A stretch of 45,932 nucleotides of DNA, from positions 1-45,932 of the forward strand of contig DAIOFH010000012.1 of NCBI GenBank assembly GCA_036745875.1. Direction: 5' to 3'. Source of the DNA: DAIOFH01 sp036745875. GTDB taxonomy: Bacteria; Planctomycetota; SZUA-567. The position numbers and the translations under genes were made by a program. Below, piece by piece: positions 25,554-35,300 of this stretch; positions within the stretch are counted from its first letter, which is position 1; each line of letters opens with the position of its first letter. Below the pieces are notes generated by a model. The model did no database searches and was not told the origin of the DNA. It saw nothing but the letters and a program-made list of their open reading frames with translations.

Positions 25554-27259
25554 AAATTGCCATACTGGTGTCCACTGCCGTAGTAGTGGCTTATGGCCTG
25601 ATGTTCATCATAAACCTTGTAAGCGACCGGACACAGACGCTGGAGAAAAACGATACCCGCCTCAAGCTGCTCGCGCTGTACATGGCCGACCAGCTTGGCA
25701 GCCGTTTCAACAATGTCTCTAACCAGGCGAATCAGCTTGCGGCGCGCATCGATGAAAAAACCCCGTCTTACAGCAAAGAAATTTATGATTTGATGGAGCA
25801 GTATTACCTGACCAACCTGGACATCTACGGCGGTGCGGTGGCCTTTGACGAGTTCATGTTCAGCGACCGGCAACGCCATTATTGCCTGTATTTGGCGCGC
25901 GAGCCGGATACCCAGGCATTCAGGCGCGGCAGACTGCCGGCGGATTACGATTACCTCGATCCGGCCGGACCCAAAAGTTCGTGGTTCACCAACCCCAAAG
26001 CGACTGGAAAGCCTTATTGGACCCGCCCTTATTACGATGACGGCGGCGGCGACGCCTGGATGCTCACCTACGCCACGCCCTTTCTTAAGGGGAATGTCTT
26101 CGCCGGCACGGTCAATGTGGACGTCGCAATCGGCACGCCGGTTTCCTGGATGATGGAAATTATAGATAAAACCCCGGCTGAAGTAAAAGAGAAAGCCTAC
26201 TGCTTCCTTACGGACGAAGAGGGTTTTTTGATCAGCCATCCCGACACCGAAGCAGTCAAGGAACGGAAAAAAGTCACCGACATACTTCTGCGCGCGGAGA
26301 TGGTCCGCGGACCGTCCGCCGACTCCGCATCCGAGATAGTCATCTATCGGGCCACCAATACGGCCGAGGCAAGCGCGAAGGGATGGCAGCGGGTTACCCG
26401 CGCCCCCGTCGGAGACACCGGCTGGTTCCTCTACGCAGTGGATGCGGAGGACAACGCCCTCGCCGATTTCAATTCCCGCGTCTACCGCTCCTTCGCCTGG
26501 ATGTTCATCGTTTTGGGCCTGTTTTTCGTGGTGCTGCGGCTTTTCGCCAACCGCCTGACAAAACCGCTGATCGACGCAACCGGCTTCGCCACCGACCTCA
26601 GGGACGGGCACCTGGAAAAACGCATGCAGGCGCCGAAACAACTGGAGTGCGGCCGCCTGGTGACGGCGCTGAACGACATGGCCGAGACGCTGGAGCGGCG
26701 GACCATGGAAAACGAGCATGCGGTCACCATGCGCGAAAACATCTTCCGTCGCGTCACCTTCGCCGCCGAGGAATTGAACCGCATCGCCCAGCATATCCAC
26801 GAACAGAGCGCCGACGGCGTCCGCGACGCCAATAACCAGCAAAACGACTTCCACCATTTCACCAAGATGCTGACGCGCTTCAAGGAACAGACTTCGCAAG
26901 TATCCGAAGTGTCGTCCCAGGCGGACGATTTGCTGCAGGAAGCGCGGGAACGCGCCGAGCACGACGACAAGGAGATGACCGACCTCGCCGCCTCTACCGC
27001 CGACGTGTCCCGCATCCTCAAGGCGATCAACGGCATTGCCTTCCAGACCAACCTCCTCGCCCTCAACGCGGCCATCGAGGCGGCTCGGGCCGGCCGCTAC
27101 GGCAAGGGCTTTGGCGTAGTCGCGGAGGAAGTGCGGCAGCTCGCCAACAGGAGCGCGCCATGCTCACCATGCCCCAGGACGACGCCGGCGATAGCCAACC
27201 GGCCCTGCCTGAAAACGAACGACAACGGAGATTGCTTCGCTAGAAAACATGCGGTATAA
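25538..27259 (+). CDS. Methyl-accepting chemotaxis protein, C-terminally truncated
   Basis: Membrane chemoreceptor: TM1 (about 7-27), a periplasmic dCache-like sensor (about 30-310, with PYWTRPYYDDGGGDAWMLTY and VFAGTVNVDVAI), TM2 (about 317-336), a HAMP-like segment, and the start of the signalling domain up to the hairpin tip (INGIAFQTNLLALNAAIEAA then GFGVVAEEVRQLANRS). Just after LANRS the frame runs into 30 unrelated Cys/Pro/Arg-rich residues and stops, so the whole descending arm, with half of the methylation and kinase-control bundle, is missing. Another frame opens from 27160 (MLTMPQDDAG..., stop 27241-27243) and looks like the authentic receptor tail. The receptor is therefore probably inactive. 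Start ATG 25538 is preferred for AAAGGA before it. Confidence 0.85.
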   Translation: MSLRAQIAILVSTAVVVAYGLMFIINLVSDRTQTLEKNDTRLKLLALYMADQLGSRFNNVSNQANQLAARIDEKTPSYSKEIYDLMEQYYLTNLDIYGGAVAFDEFMFSDRQRHYCLYLAREPDTQAFRRGRLPADYDYLDPAGPKSSWFTNPKATGKPYWTRPYYDDGGGDAWMLTYATPFLKGNVFAGTVNVDVAIGTPVSWMMEIIDKTPAEVKEKAYCFLTDEEGFLISHPDTEAVKERKKVTDILLRAEMVRGPSADSASEIVIYRATNTAEASAKGWQRVTRAPVGDTGWFLYAVDAEDNALADFNSRVYRSFAWMFIVLGLFFVVLRLFANRLTKPLIDATGFATDLRDGHLEKRMQAPKQLECGRLVTALNDMAETLERRTMENEHAVTMRENIFRRVTFAAEELNRIAQHIHEQSADGVRDANNQQNDFHHFTKMLTRFKEQTSQVSEVSSQADDLLQEARERAEHDDKEMTDLAASTADVSRILKAINGIAFQTNLLALNAAIEAARAGRYGKGFGVVAEEVRQLANRSAPCSPCPRTTPAIANRPCLKTNDNGDCFARKHAV

Positions 27260-27298
27260 TCGCCGCCGGGGTATTTTATCTTCGCGTACTGGAAAACC

Positions 27299-28444
27299 AT
27301 GACTGACAACACAGATTCTGGGCGGCTCAACCTGGCTTCCCGCCCGGGCCAGGCTCCCTTGCCCGAACCGATCATCCCGCCGGCGCAGCCGCTGGTGACC
27401 CTCGGGCAACTGGGCCAGTTGCGCACCGCCCTCACGGACGGCACGGACGACCCGATACTTATCGCCATCCACGACTACCCGGACCCGGACGCACTGGCAA
27501 GCGCCCTTGCCCTGCAAACGCTCGGCCGCTCCTGGGGCGTGGACTCGACTATCGTCTACGGCGGCGGCATCGGCAGGCCGGAAAACGCCGCCATGGTCAA
27601 GCTCCTCGGCATAGAAATCGTCTCTTTCGGGAAAATCAGCGACCTGTCGAAATACAAGGGCGCGATGTTCACGGACACCCAGCCTGTGGCGAAAAACCAG
27701 TCCCTACCGTCCAGCGTTCCCGTGCTCGCGGTCATCGACCACCACAGCCTCGGAGACGACACGGTCCGAGTCTACACGACGGTCAAGGAAAAGCACCATG
27801 AGACATCGGTGAACAGTTTTCACGACGTCAGGCTCGACGTAGGTTCCAGCTCCACCCTGGCGCTTGGCTATTTGATGGCGGCGGGGATGGTGCCTGACGC
27901 ACGCCTGGCAACGGCGCTGTTCACCGGCATAAAAACCGACACCGACAACCTGCTCAGGGATGCGAAGCTCGCGGACATCCAGGCCTACACCAACCTCATC
28001 CCCCTCGCCGACATGCAGATGGTCGCCGGGATTTCCCGGCCGCCCCTCGGCAGGGATTATTTCCGGCTTCTCGACCGGGCGATGCGGCAGACTTCGGTTT
28101 ACAACAATTGCCTTATCGCCGACTGCGGCGAGATAACCGCCCCGGACGCCATTTCCGTCATTTCCGACCTGCTGGTGAAGAACGAAGGCACTCTTTACGC
28201 CCTCGCCCACGGCAGCAAGGGGAACAGGCACTATTTTTCCCTTCGCGTCAAGCCGCCCGAGAACGACGCCACCCGCGTCATGCTGCAAACGGTCGGCAGG
28301 GACGGCAAGGGCGGCGGACACAACCTGTCCGCCGGCGGCTTCGTCGATTCGTCGGAGCAAAACAAACAAACCATACTTGAAGAATGCCGCAGCCGCTTCC
28401 TGCTCGCGGTCGGCGCGTTTCCCAAGGGATCGCCACTTATATGA
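27299..28444 (+). CDS. DHH/DHHA1 family phosphoesterase (NrnA-like)
   Basis: 381 residues. The DHH domain has HDYPDPDA, then the DxD-like FTDTQ and the signature IDHHS; the C-terminal DHHA1 domain ends with GRDGKGGGHNLSAGGF. This is the layout of NrnA-type nanoRNases and 3'-phosphoadenosine phosphatases or of cyclic-dinucleotide phosphodiesterases without sensor domains; manganese is the usual cofactor. An extra N-terminal segment of about 45 residues precedes the domain. The product is soluble. The stop overlaps the next gene's ATG (ATGA at 28441-28444), so it is coupled to the UvrD-type helicase, suggesting clean-up of short nucleic acids after repair. The exact substrate cannot be told from sequence. 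Confidence 0.88.
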   Translation: MTDNTDSGRLNLASRPGQAPLPEPIIPPAQPLVTLGQLGQLRTALTDGTDDPILIAIHDYPDPDALASALALQTLGRSWGVDSTIVYGGGIGRPENAAMVKLLGIEIVSFGKISDLSKYKGAMFTDTQPVAKNQSLPSSVPVLAVIDHHSLGDDTVRVYTTVKEKHHETSVNSFHDVRLDVGSSSTLALGYLMAAGMVPDARLATALFTGIKTDTDNLLRDAKLADIQAYTNLIPLADMQMVAGISRPPLGRDYFRLLDRAMRQTSVYNNCLIADCGEITAPDAISVISDLLVKNEGTLYALAHGSKGNRHYFSLRVKPPENDATRVMLQTVGRDGKGGGHNLSAGGFVDSSEQNKQTILEECRSRFLLAVGAFPKGSPLI

Positions 28445-30852
28445 CCGATACGCTGTTAGATGACCTTACGCCAGCCCAGAAAACGGCTGTACTGCACGTT
28501 CATGGCCCGATGCTTGTCGTCGCGGGAGCGGGATCCGGAAAAACCCGCGTCGTCACGCGCCGCATCGCCAATCTTGTCAGGAACGGCGTAAAGCCCTGGC
28601 GCATCCTCGCCCTCACCTTCACCAACAAGGCGGCGAAGGAAATGCGCTCCAGGGTCGAACAGCTCGTCGGCGTCGCACCGCAGTGGATGGGCACATTCCA
28701 CTCCGTGTGCTCGCGTTTTTTGCGGATGGACATGCATCTCCTGGATTCAGGGCGGGACAACCGCTTCACCATCATGGATACGGCCGACCAGGAAAGCATC
28801 GTCAAACAGATACTCAAGCAGTGCAACTTCACGGACAAGTCGAACAAGCCGTCCGCGATTCTCGCCGCCATCTCCAATGCCAAGTCCAGCATGGTCGGCC
28901 CCGAGGACTTCACCCCCACCTCCTGGAAGGACGAGATCATAGCCAGCGTCTACACCGGCTACGAAGCCGCCCTGCGGGAAAACAACGCGGTGGATTTCGA
29001 CGACCTCCTGGTGCTGGCGGTAAAGCTGCTGGACAGGTCGCCGGAAGTTGTCGAACGCTACCGTTCGCGCTTTCCCTTCATACTGGTGGATGAATATCAG
29101 GACACGAACCATGTCCAATACCAGCTTCTGAGGAAATTGGCGGGCGAAAACGCCAACCTCCATGCGACGGGCGACCCGGACCAGTCGATCTATTCCTGGC
29201 GCGGCGCGGACTACAGGAACATCATGGATTTCCAGAAGGATTATCCCGGCGCGGCGCTGGTCCGGCTGGAACAGAATTACCGCTCGACCGGTAACATCCT
29301 GCAGGCGGCGAACCAGCTGATCCACCACAATCCCCACCGCATCGAGAAAGACCTTTTCACCGAAAACCCGGAGGGCGACAAGCTCCTTTACGCCGCCCTG
29401 CAGTCGGACGCGATGGAAGCTGCGTGGATAGCGGAGGAAATAAGCAAGCTCAAGCGGGACGGCCAGCCGTACCACGACATGGCGATCTTTTACCGCACCA
29501 ACGCGCAATCGCGGCCCATCGAAGAATCGTTCATGCGGGCGGGGATACCTTACCAACTCATCGGCGGCATCCGCTTTTACGAACGCCGCGAAGTCAAGGA
29601 CCTCCTGGCGCACCTGAAGATCCGCGTCAACCCGAGGGATTTCGTCAGCCTGCGCCGCATCGCCAACTGCCGCGCGACAGGCGTCGGCGACAGGACGCTG
29701 GAAAAAATCGTCATCACGGCGGAACAGGAAAACACGCCCGTCTTCGCCTTCCTCTCGTCCGAGGATTTCGAGAGGAAGTTCAAGGCAAACAAGAAGACCC
29801 AGGAATTCGCCAAATGGTGCCGCGGCCTGGCGGCAATCGACATTTCCCGCGCCGACGCGGCGGTCAAGGACATCCTTGCCCATTCCGGGCTGATCGAGGA
29901 ACTTTTCGCCTCCTCCGACAAGGACGAATCGGCCGACGACAGGATTGACAACCTGCACAGCCTGAGTTCGCGCGCCGCGGATTTCGTCAAGCTGCGCCAG
30001 GAGCTCGCGAACCAGCCGGACACGGCCGAGTTAGACCCGGGCCTGGCCGAGGCGGAAAGCATCAGCACCCCGACCGCTTACGACCTGCCTGCCTTCCTCG
30101 AAGACGTGGCCCTGGTCGCGGACGTGGACAATCTGGACGACAACGTGGAAAAGGCCACCCTCATGACCCTGCACAGCGCCAAAGGCCTGGAATTCCCCTT
30201 TGTCTTCGTATCGGGGCTCGAGGAGGGTGTGTTGCCGCACCGCAACTGTTCGGACGGGAAGGCAATCGAGGAGGAAAGACGCCTGTTTTATGTCGGGCTC
30301 ACACGGGCGGAAAAACGCGCCTGGCTCAGCCGCTCGGAATGGCGTTACAGTTACGGCCAGTCGAATTATGCGCCGCCCAGCCGTTTTATCGAAGAACTCC
30401 CGCCCTCGATCATCGAGCAGGAAAACTACGCCGACCCGCTATCGACCGAATACGGCGGCGGCTTTACCCCGACATACGGCAAGAAAAAAGTCCAGGCGGC
30501 AAGCCTCGACGACCTGTGGGACGTCGACCCGTTCACAGACGACGATGACGACGCGGTCGATATCGACTTTGACCCGGGCATGGATTTTACGGACGACTTC
30601 GGAGAGGAGCCGGCGGCGGTAAAACAAAAACCGCCGGCCTTGATGGGCCAACGCAAAAAGACGGCGATCGGAACCCCTGCCGGGGCGTCAAAATTCGCGT
30701 CGTTGCCGTTCCGCTCGGGAGATTTGGTCAGACACCCCACCTATGGTTCAGGGAAAGTGCTGACCGTGGACAAGCACAAGATCCTTGTCCAGTTCTTCGC
30801 CTCCGGGACAAGGCTGCTCCTCCTCGACCTCTGTCAATTGACGAAGGAATAA
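28441..30852 (+). CDS. pcrA: UvrD/PcrA family ATP-dependent DNA helicase
   Basis: 803-residue superfamily 1A 3'-5' helicase used in excision repair and replication restart. Motifs in order: Q-motif region LTPAQKTAV, Walker A GAGSGKT (29-35), LTFTNKAAKEM (Ia), VDEYQDTN (II), ATGDPDQSIYSWRGA (III), QNYRST (IV), TLHSAKGLEFPFVF (V) and RRLFYVGLTRAEK (VI). The C-terminus has an acidic linker and then the small barrel typical of PcrA (FRSGDLVRHPTYGSGKV), which binds RNA polymerase in homologues. I use the ATG at 28441, within the stop of the DHH gene, not an upstream in-frame codon. The 3' end overlaps the convergent SDR gene by 19 bases. Confidence 0.95.
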   Translation: MTDTLLDDLTPAQKTAVLHVHGPMLVVAGAGSGKTRVVTRRIANLVRNGVKPWRILALTFTNKAAKEMRSRVEQLVGVAPQWMGTFHSVCSRFLRMDMHLLDSGRDNRFTIMDTADQESIVKQILKQCNFTDKSNKPSAILAAISNAKSSMVGPEDFTPTSWKDEIIASVYTGYEAALRENNAVDFDDLLVLAVKLLDRSPEVVERYRSRFPFILVDEYQDTNHVQYQLLRKLAGENANLHATGDPDQSIYSWRGADYRNIMDFQKDYPGAALVRLEQNYRSTGNILQAANQLIHHNPHRIEKDLFTENPEGDKLLYAALQSDAMEAAWIAEEISKLKRDGQPYHDMAIFYRTNAQSRPIEESFMRAGIPYQLIGGIRFYERREVKDLLAHLKIRVNPRDFVSLRRIANCRATGVGDRTLEKIVITAEQENTPVFAFLSSEDFERKFKANKKTQEFAKWCRGLAAIDISRADAAVKDILAHSGLIEELFASSDKDESADDRIDNLHSLSSRAADFVKLRQELANQPDTAELDPGLAEAESISTPTAYDLPAFLEDVALVADVDNLDDNVEKATLMTLHSAKGLEFPFVFVSGLEEGVLPHRNCSDGKAIEEERRLFYVGLTRAEKRAWLSRSEWRYSYGQSNYAPPSRFIEELPPSIIEQENYADPLSTEYGGGFTPTYGKKKVQAASLDDLWDVDPFTDDDDDAVDIDFDPGMDFTDDFGEEPAAVKQKPPALMGQRKKTAIGTPAGASKFASLPFRSGDLVRHPTYGSGKVLTVDKHKILVQFFASGTRLLLLDLCQLTKE

Positions 30853-32048
30853 TCGACGCCAAAGCGGATGCCGGTCATTTCCTCGCATTCCTTCCAGAGC
30901 CGCTCCGCCGAACCCGCATCCACCGCCCAGGGTCGGACGCCAAACGGGGCCGGGCTGCCGTTCGGAACCAAAGGCGCTATGTTGCAATCCTCCAGGTAGA
31001 GGCCGCCCCTGCCGTCCAAGTCATGACTCACCGCCGCCCATACCGTCGTTGCGCCGCCCTGCTGCGCTGTTTTGTACAAGTCGCCCGGGTTGTTCGGCCT
31101 TCTGAAATAATTCAGCAATTCGGTCACATGGAAAAAACGCACTATCTTCGCGCTCAGACGCGCAAACCACACCTCCGACGCCGGATCAAAACCGACCCTC
31201 CCCGCCGCGAATAGGTCTGTCGACGGCACGGGGCCGGGATGGACGGCAAACGCCCTGATCCCTTCCCCCCTGAGCATCGCATCCTCCTTGACGCTTAAAA
31301 GCGCCAAAGCCGTCTTGCTCTGAGCATAGGCGCGAAGCCCCGAATACTCGGTTCGCTCGAAATGGATATCGTCGAAATTCACTTCGCCTGCGCGGTGTCC
31401 GCGCGAGGAGAGGTTGATGATCCGTGCGCCGCCGGCACGTGACAGCGCGGGGTGGAGTTTGACCGTCAGTTCGAAGTGCCCAAGCACGTTGGTCGCGAAT
31501 TGCCGTTCGAAGCCGCGTTTGTCCCGTTCCAGCGGAGTCCCCATTATCGCCGCGCTGTTGATAAGAATATGGAGCGGCTTGCCGCTGGCGATAAACTTGT
31601 GGGCGAATTCGTCAATGGAGGCGGGTTCAAGCAAATCGACGTATTCCACCGTGACGTTGGGTATTCCTGCGAGTAAGGCTTTGGCCCGCCGCGTATCGCG
31701 GGCGAGGGCGGTGATTTCCGCTCCGGCGCTGGCGAGCGCCTTGACCGCTTCCAGGCCGGTGCCGCTATGCCCGCCGGTGATGACAATGTTTTTGCCGCGC
31801 AGGTCGACGCCGCGGACAACCGCCATCGCTTCGGTCGCGTGGTCGAACCCGGAATCTATGGGCGCTTGTCTCGCATCGGGGAGGATCGGGCCATCGTAGA
31901 CCGCCGCCTTTGAGGAAGGATCGGCGAGCGAATGATAGAAGAAAAATACGAAAATGCAGAACGCGACCAGCAAGGACAAGAGCGCTACGACAATGCCCAT
32001 TACGATTGCCTTGCTGACATGACCGACAACCATGACGGAATTCGTCAT
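30834..32048 (-). CDS. Membrane-anchored short-chain dehydrogenase/reductase
   Basis: 404 residues: an N-terminal membrane helix (about 12-40), then a classical SDR of the retinol-dehydrogenase/WWOX-like group. The cofactor motif is TGGHSGTG (TGxxxGxG form) after KNIVI, followed by NSAAIMG (NxAG position), the catalytic serine in INLSSRG, and YAQSK (YxxxK). The C-terminal 60 residues carry family-atypical extra sequence ending in FGVDYSFVN. NAD or NADP preference and substrate are not clear. GGAG precedes the ATG at 32048. The stop lies inside the end of pcrA, a 19-base convergent overlap. Confidence 0.88.
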   Translation of the reverse strand: MTNSVMVVGHVSKAIVMGIVVALLSLLVAFCIFVFFFYHSLADPSSKAAVYDGPILPDARQAPIDSGFDHATEAMAVVRGVDLRGKNIVITGGHSGTGLEAVKALASAGAEITALARDTRRAKALLAGIPNVTVEYVDLLEPASIDEFAHKFIASGKPLHILINSAAIMGTPLERDKRGFERQFATNVLGHFELTVKLHPALSRAGGARIINLSSRGHRAGEVNFDDIHFERTEYSGLRAYAQSKTALALLSVKEDAMLRGEGIRAFAVHPGPVPSTDLFAAGRVGFDPASEVWFARLSAKIVRFFHVTELLNYFRRPNNPGDLYKTAQQGGATTVWAAVSHDLDGRGGLYLEDCNIAPLVPNGSPAPFGVRPWAVDAGSAERLWKECEEMTGIRFGVDYSFVN

Positions 32049-32194
32049 TTTGCGCTCTCCGAATCAGAAACCGTCTTTGACAAAGAAAAATACCGTTAGC
32101 CTGTCAACGCATTCATGACGCGGGATAATGGGATGCGGAAGTTTCGCGACATCTTCCATTGCAGAGGAAATCGCCTAGATTTGTTATCGGCGCA

Positions 32195-32350
32195 CTACTT
32201 CCTCCCTGCTTTTTTATTCGTTTTCCTTAACTGGGCTTTCACTTCATCCCAAGGAATGGCTTTGTCTCTTTCCTTCTCAAGCCTCTCGGAGGCAACGCGC
32301 CCAAGAATTTGATCAAGGACCCAATCCTCTAGGTGACCTGACGGTACCAC
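32195..32350 (-). pseudogene. Antitoxin-like C-terminal fragment
   Basis: An open frame from a possible GTG (32350) to TAG (32195-32197), about 51 residues, reading HLEDWVLDQILGRVASERLE then KERDKAIPWDEVKAQLRK and a lysine-rich end. The ERDKAIPWDEVKAQL wording is that of short type II antitoxins such as RelB/addiction-module proteins. A stop codon lies just upstream of the GTG and there is no good ribosome-binding site, so the N-terminal half appears lost. No toxin gene adjoins it. It fills the otherwise empty 336-bp gap between the SDR and the giant gene. Confidence 0.45.
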
Positions 32351-32384
32351 AACGCATCCCAGTCAGCAATAACGGCCTTATCGA

Positions 32385-35300
32385 TCACGCCGCAGGCCGC
32401 ACGACATTGGCCTGTGCGCCATCCAGGCTCGGGCGCGCTGCTTTTTGCGCTTTCAGTTGCGGGATCAGGTTCCTGACAAAGCGGGCTTCCTCCACGAGCA
32501 GCTTTTCGTCCGGGAAGAAGCGCGCGGTGGCCTCCGCCATCTTCAGCGCGTGGTCGTAGTTTTCCTTGTCGATCGCGCGGTACACGACCTTGAAATAATG
32601 CTGCTTGCCGGGGAAATATTCCCTGAACGCGTCGATCCAGGCGTCGAACTCCCCAAGCGGGATCAGGCCGCAGTTCAGGCCGAAGGTCATCGCCGCATCG
32701 TCGTAGAGGCTGCTGTAGTCCTTCTCCTTCACGATGGACATGCTGTTGCGGAAGGCCTGGAGGTCCCGGTTGATGAAGGAAAGGGCGATGCCGCTCCTGA
32801 CCTGGTTGTCGCCGCCGGAAACATCCGACCCGAGTCCCGTGCCCTTTTCGACGGCGCGAGCCACATTTTCCAGAAGCGGCTTCGCCGCATCCGGATTGTA
32901 CAGGTGGGGGAATTCCTCGCGGTCGAGCATTTCCATGCCGTAGGAAAGATACAGCTGCGGCGCGATGCGCATCCAGGACCAATCCTCGGCGGTGATTTCG
33001 GAGGTGCGCTTGGCCTGGTCCTTCGCTTCTTTCGGATAGGGCCCGTCGAGGTTGAGGATGCCGAGGCCGCGCTCGCGCCCTTCACGGGCGACGGCGAACC
33101 TGCCGAGGAAATAGTAGCGGATGATGGACTGGGTGTAGTTGTCGTCTTCCTTGAAGACGCCGCGCTGGAAGGCGGAGACAAGCTCCTTTTCCACCGTTTC
33201 CATGGTCTGCCGGTCCTGGTCGGTGAATTGCACATCCGGGTTGTCGCGGTTAAGGCTCATCTTGTCGTACATGATGACCAAGGTGCGCAAAACCGAATCC
33301 GCGATATAACCCTGTTGGCGCTTGGTAAATTCGGCGTCGTATTTCAGCAGGTCCCAGGCCCGGCTGGGTTCGCCAAGGCGGGAAAGGAGGATCGCCCATT
33401 GCGAGCGGAACGACATTGCGCGCATGAAATCGGAGACATTGTTGTTCCGGGTGAATTCCTGCATCTGCTCTTCCATCTCGTGGAGGGCGTCCAGGGCTTT
33501 TTGCTTGTTCTTGTCCTGGACGTGGAGCATGGCGATTTCCAGCAGGGTGGAGAGCTTGGCCTGCGGGTTGTCCTTTACCAGGTCGAGTTCGCGCCTGCGC
33601 AGCTCGGCAGACTTTTCGTACATGCCGACACGCTCATACAGGCTGCCGAGTTCCTTGACGCTGCCGACCTCCGGATCCTGTGCCACCATTTCCTCCATTT
33701 CCCTGATGCCTGCGGAGAAAACATGCTCGTGCCAATAACCCTGGACGCGGATCATGGAGTCTGCGTATTCCTGGTCTTCATAGATTCGCGCCGACAGGAC
33801 AAAAGGCGTTCTCGTCTCTTCGTCGGCGAAGCGCAGCAGCAGGGGAACCGCATCCATCGTGAGGTGGGATTCGCCGGCGCTGCGGTCGAAGGAACGGTAC
33901 GCCGCATCGACCACGTCAAACAACGTCGGCCCGTTGAACTGCAAAACCTGGCCCGTTTGCAGGACGACGAACTGGAAGTCGTCCTTGCCCTTCTTGTCCA
34001 CATAGCCGCAGGCTGCGTGGGCGGGAAGGTTCATGACATAACTGAGCTTGCCCTGCTTCCTGGTAAGCACCTGGAACACTTCCGCCAGGTCGTCGCAATC
34101 GCCTATGAGCCTGCCGACCCAGCGTCGCTCGAGGCTCTGGTAAACGGTTTGGTGGGTGTCCGACACGCCCATGTGGCTGCCGATGAGGTTGGGATGTTCC
34201 GGCAGAGGCGAATCCGAACAGTAACGGAAGAACTGATGGAAGATCAGTCCGAGTTCGCCCGGCGTCGACAATATTTCCGCCGTGTGGTCAAGCCACTTGT
34301 CTTCGGCTTCGCGGCGCGTGTCCTCGTTCGCCATCCCGGTGAAGTCGGGGCTGGGAACGACGCCGTCCAGTGTCGCCAGCTTGACCGGATCGTCCTGGTC
34401 GTTCCTTTCGAGGACGTGGATGGGGAAATTCCAGCCTGGAGGGCCGTAGACTGCGTTGAGGGGGCCGCCCACGTCGAGGCCGATGGCTTCGTCCCAAAGC
34501 TGCGGGTCGCCGACGGCGCGCTCGGCATCCTTTGCGTAGCTGGCAAGCAGGCCTTTGGCCGGATGCCAGACTTCGGTGCGGTCGGGAACGCCGGCGGGAC
34601 GGATTTTGTGCTTCCCCGGATAGTATTCGGCCTGCATAAAGGCATAGTTGAAGCGGGACGGCATGGGTGAATAGAAAACCGTCTCAGCCGGCCTTTCCAG
34701 ACGCCAGGTATAGCGCGGAATGATTTCACCGGTATATGAATCCTGGTCGTTCGCCTTGCCGTCCGTAAGGTTGCGGTCAAGGCGGGCCACAGCGACGAGG
34801 CGGTCGCCGTTTTCCAGTTCGATCGAAAATTCGTCATAACCCGCCTCGATTTTGCCCAAGGCGGCGCGATAGCCGTCGAGAGCACCTTTGACGTCGGCGC
34901 TCATCGGCTTGATGTATGTTTCCAGATAGTCCGCCTCGATAAGGCGGCGGCAGAATGCGGCGTCAAAATAGTCGCGCGGGTCAATGGGAAGATAGGCGCC
35001 CATAAGGATCGGCTTCAGGGCCTGGCGGATCTGCTGGGAGACGGTATCGTCGGCCATCACCGCGTCGTGGAGGCGCTCGGCGGCCCGGCGGAAATCATCC
35101 GAATGCTCGCCCGCTCCGGCCGGCCGGGGTAGCTCGGTAACCGAGCGGAGCCTACCGCCATAAAAAACTCTCCGCACCGGTTGACCGGCAGGGACAGCGC
35201 CCAAGGCGTCCGAGGACATGGTCGCCGGAGTGGAAATCGCCAACAAGGATCCCGGCCCTTCCATTGCTTCCCACTGGGGAAAAACATCGGGATCGACGCC

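Noticed and set aside
32445..34670. 741-codon plus-strand frame inside the giant gene
   Set aside because: The minus frame has the coherent domain structure, ribosome-binding site and membrane helix; this frame shows none.
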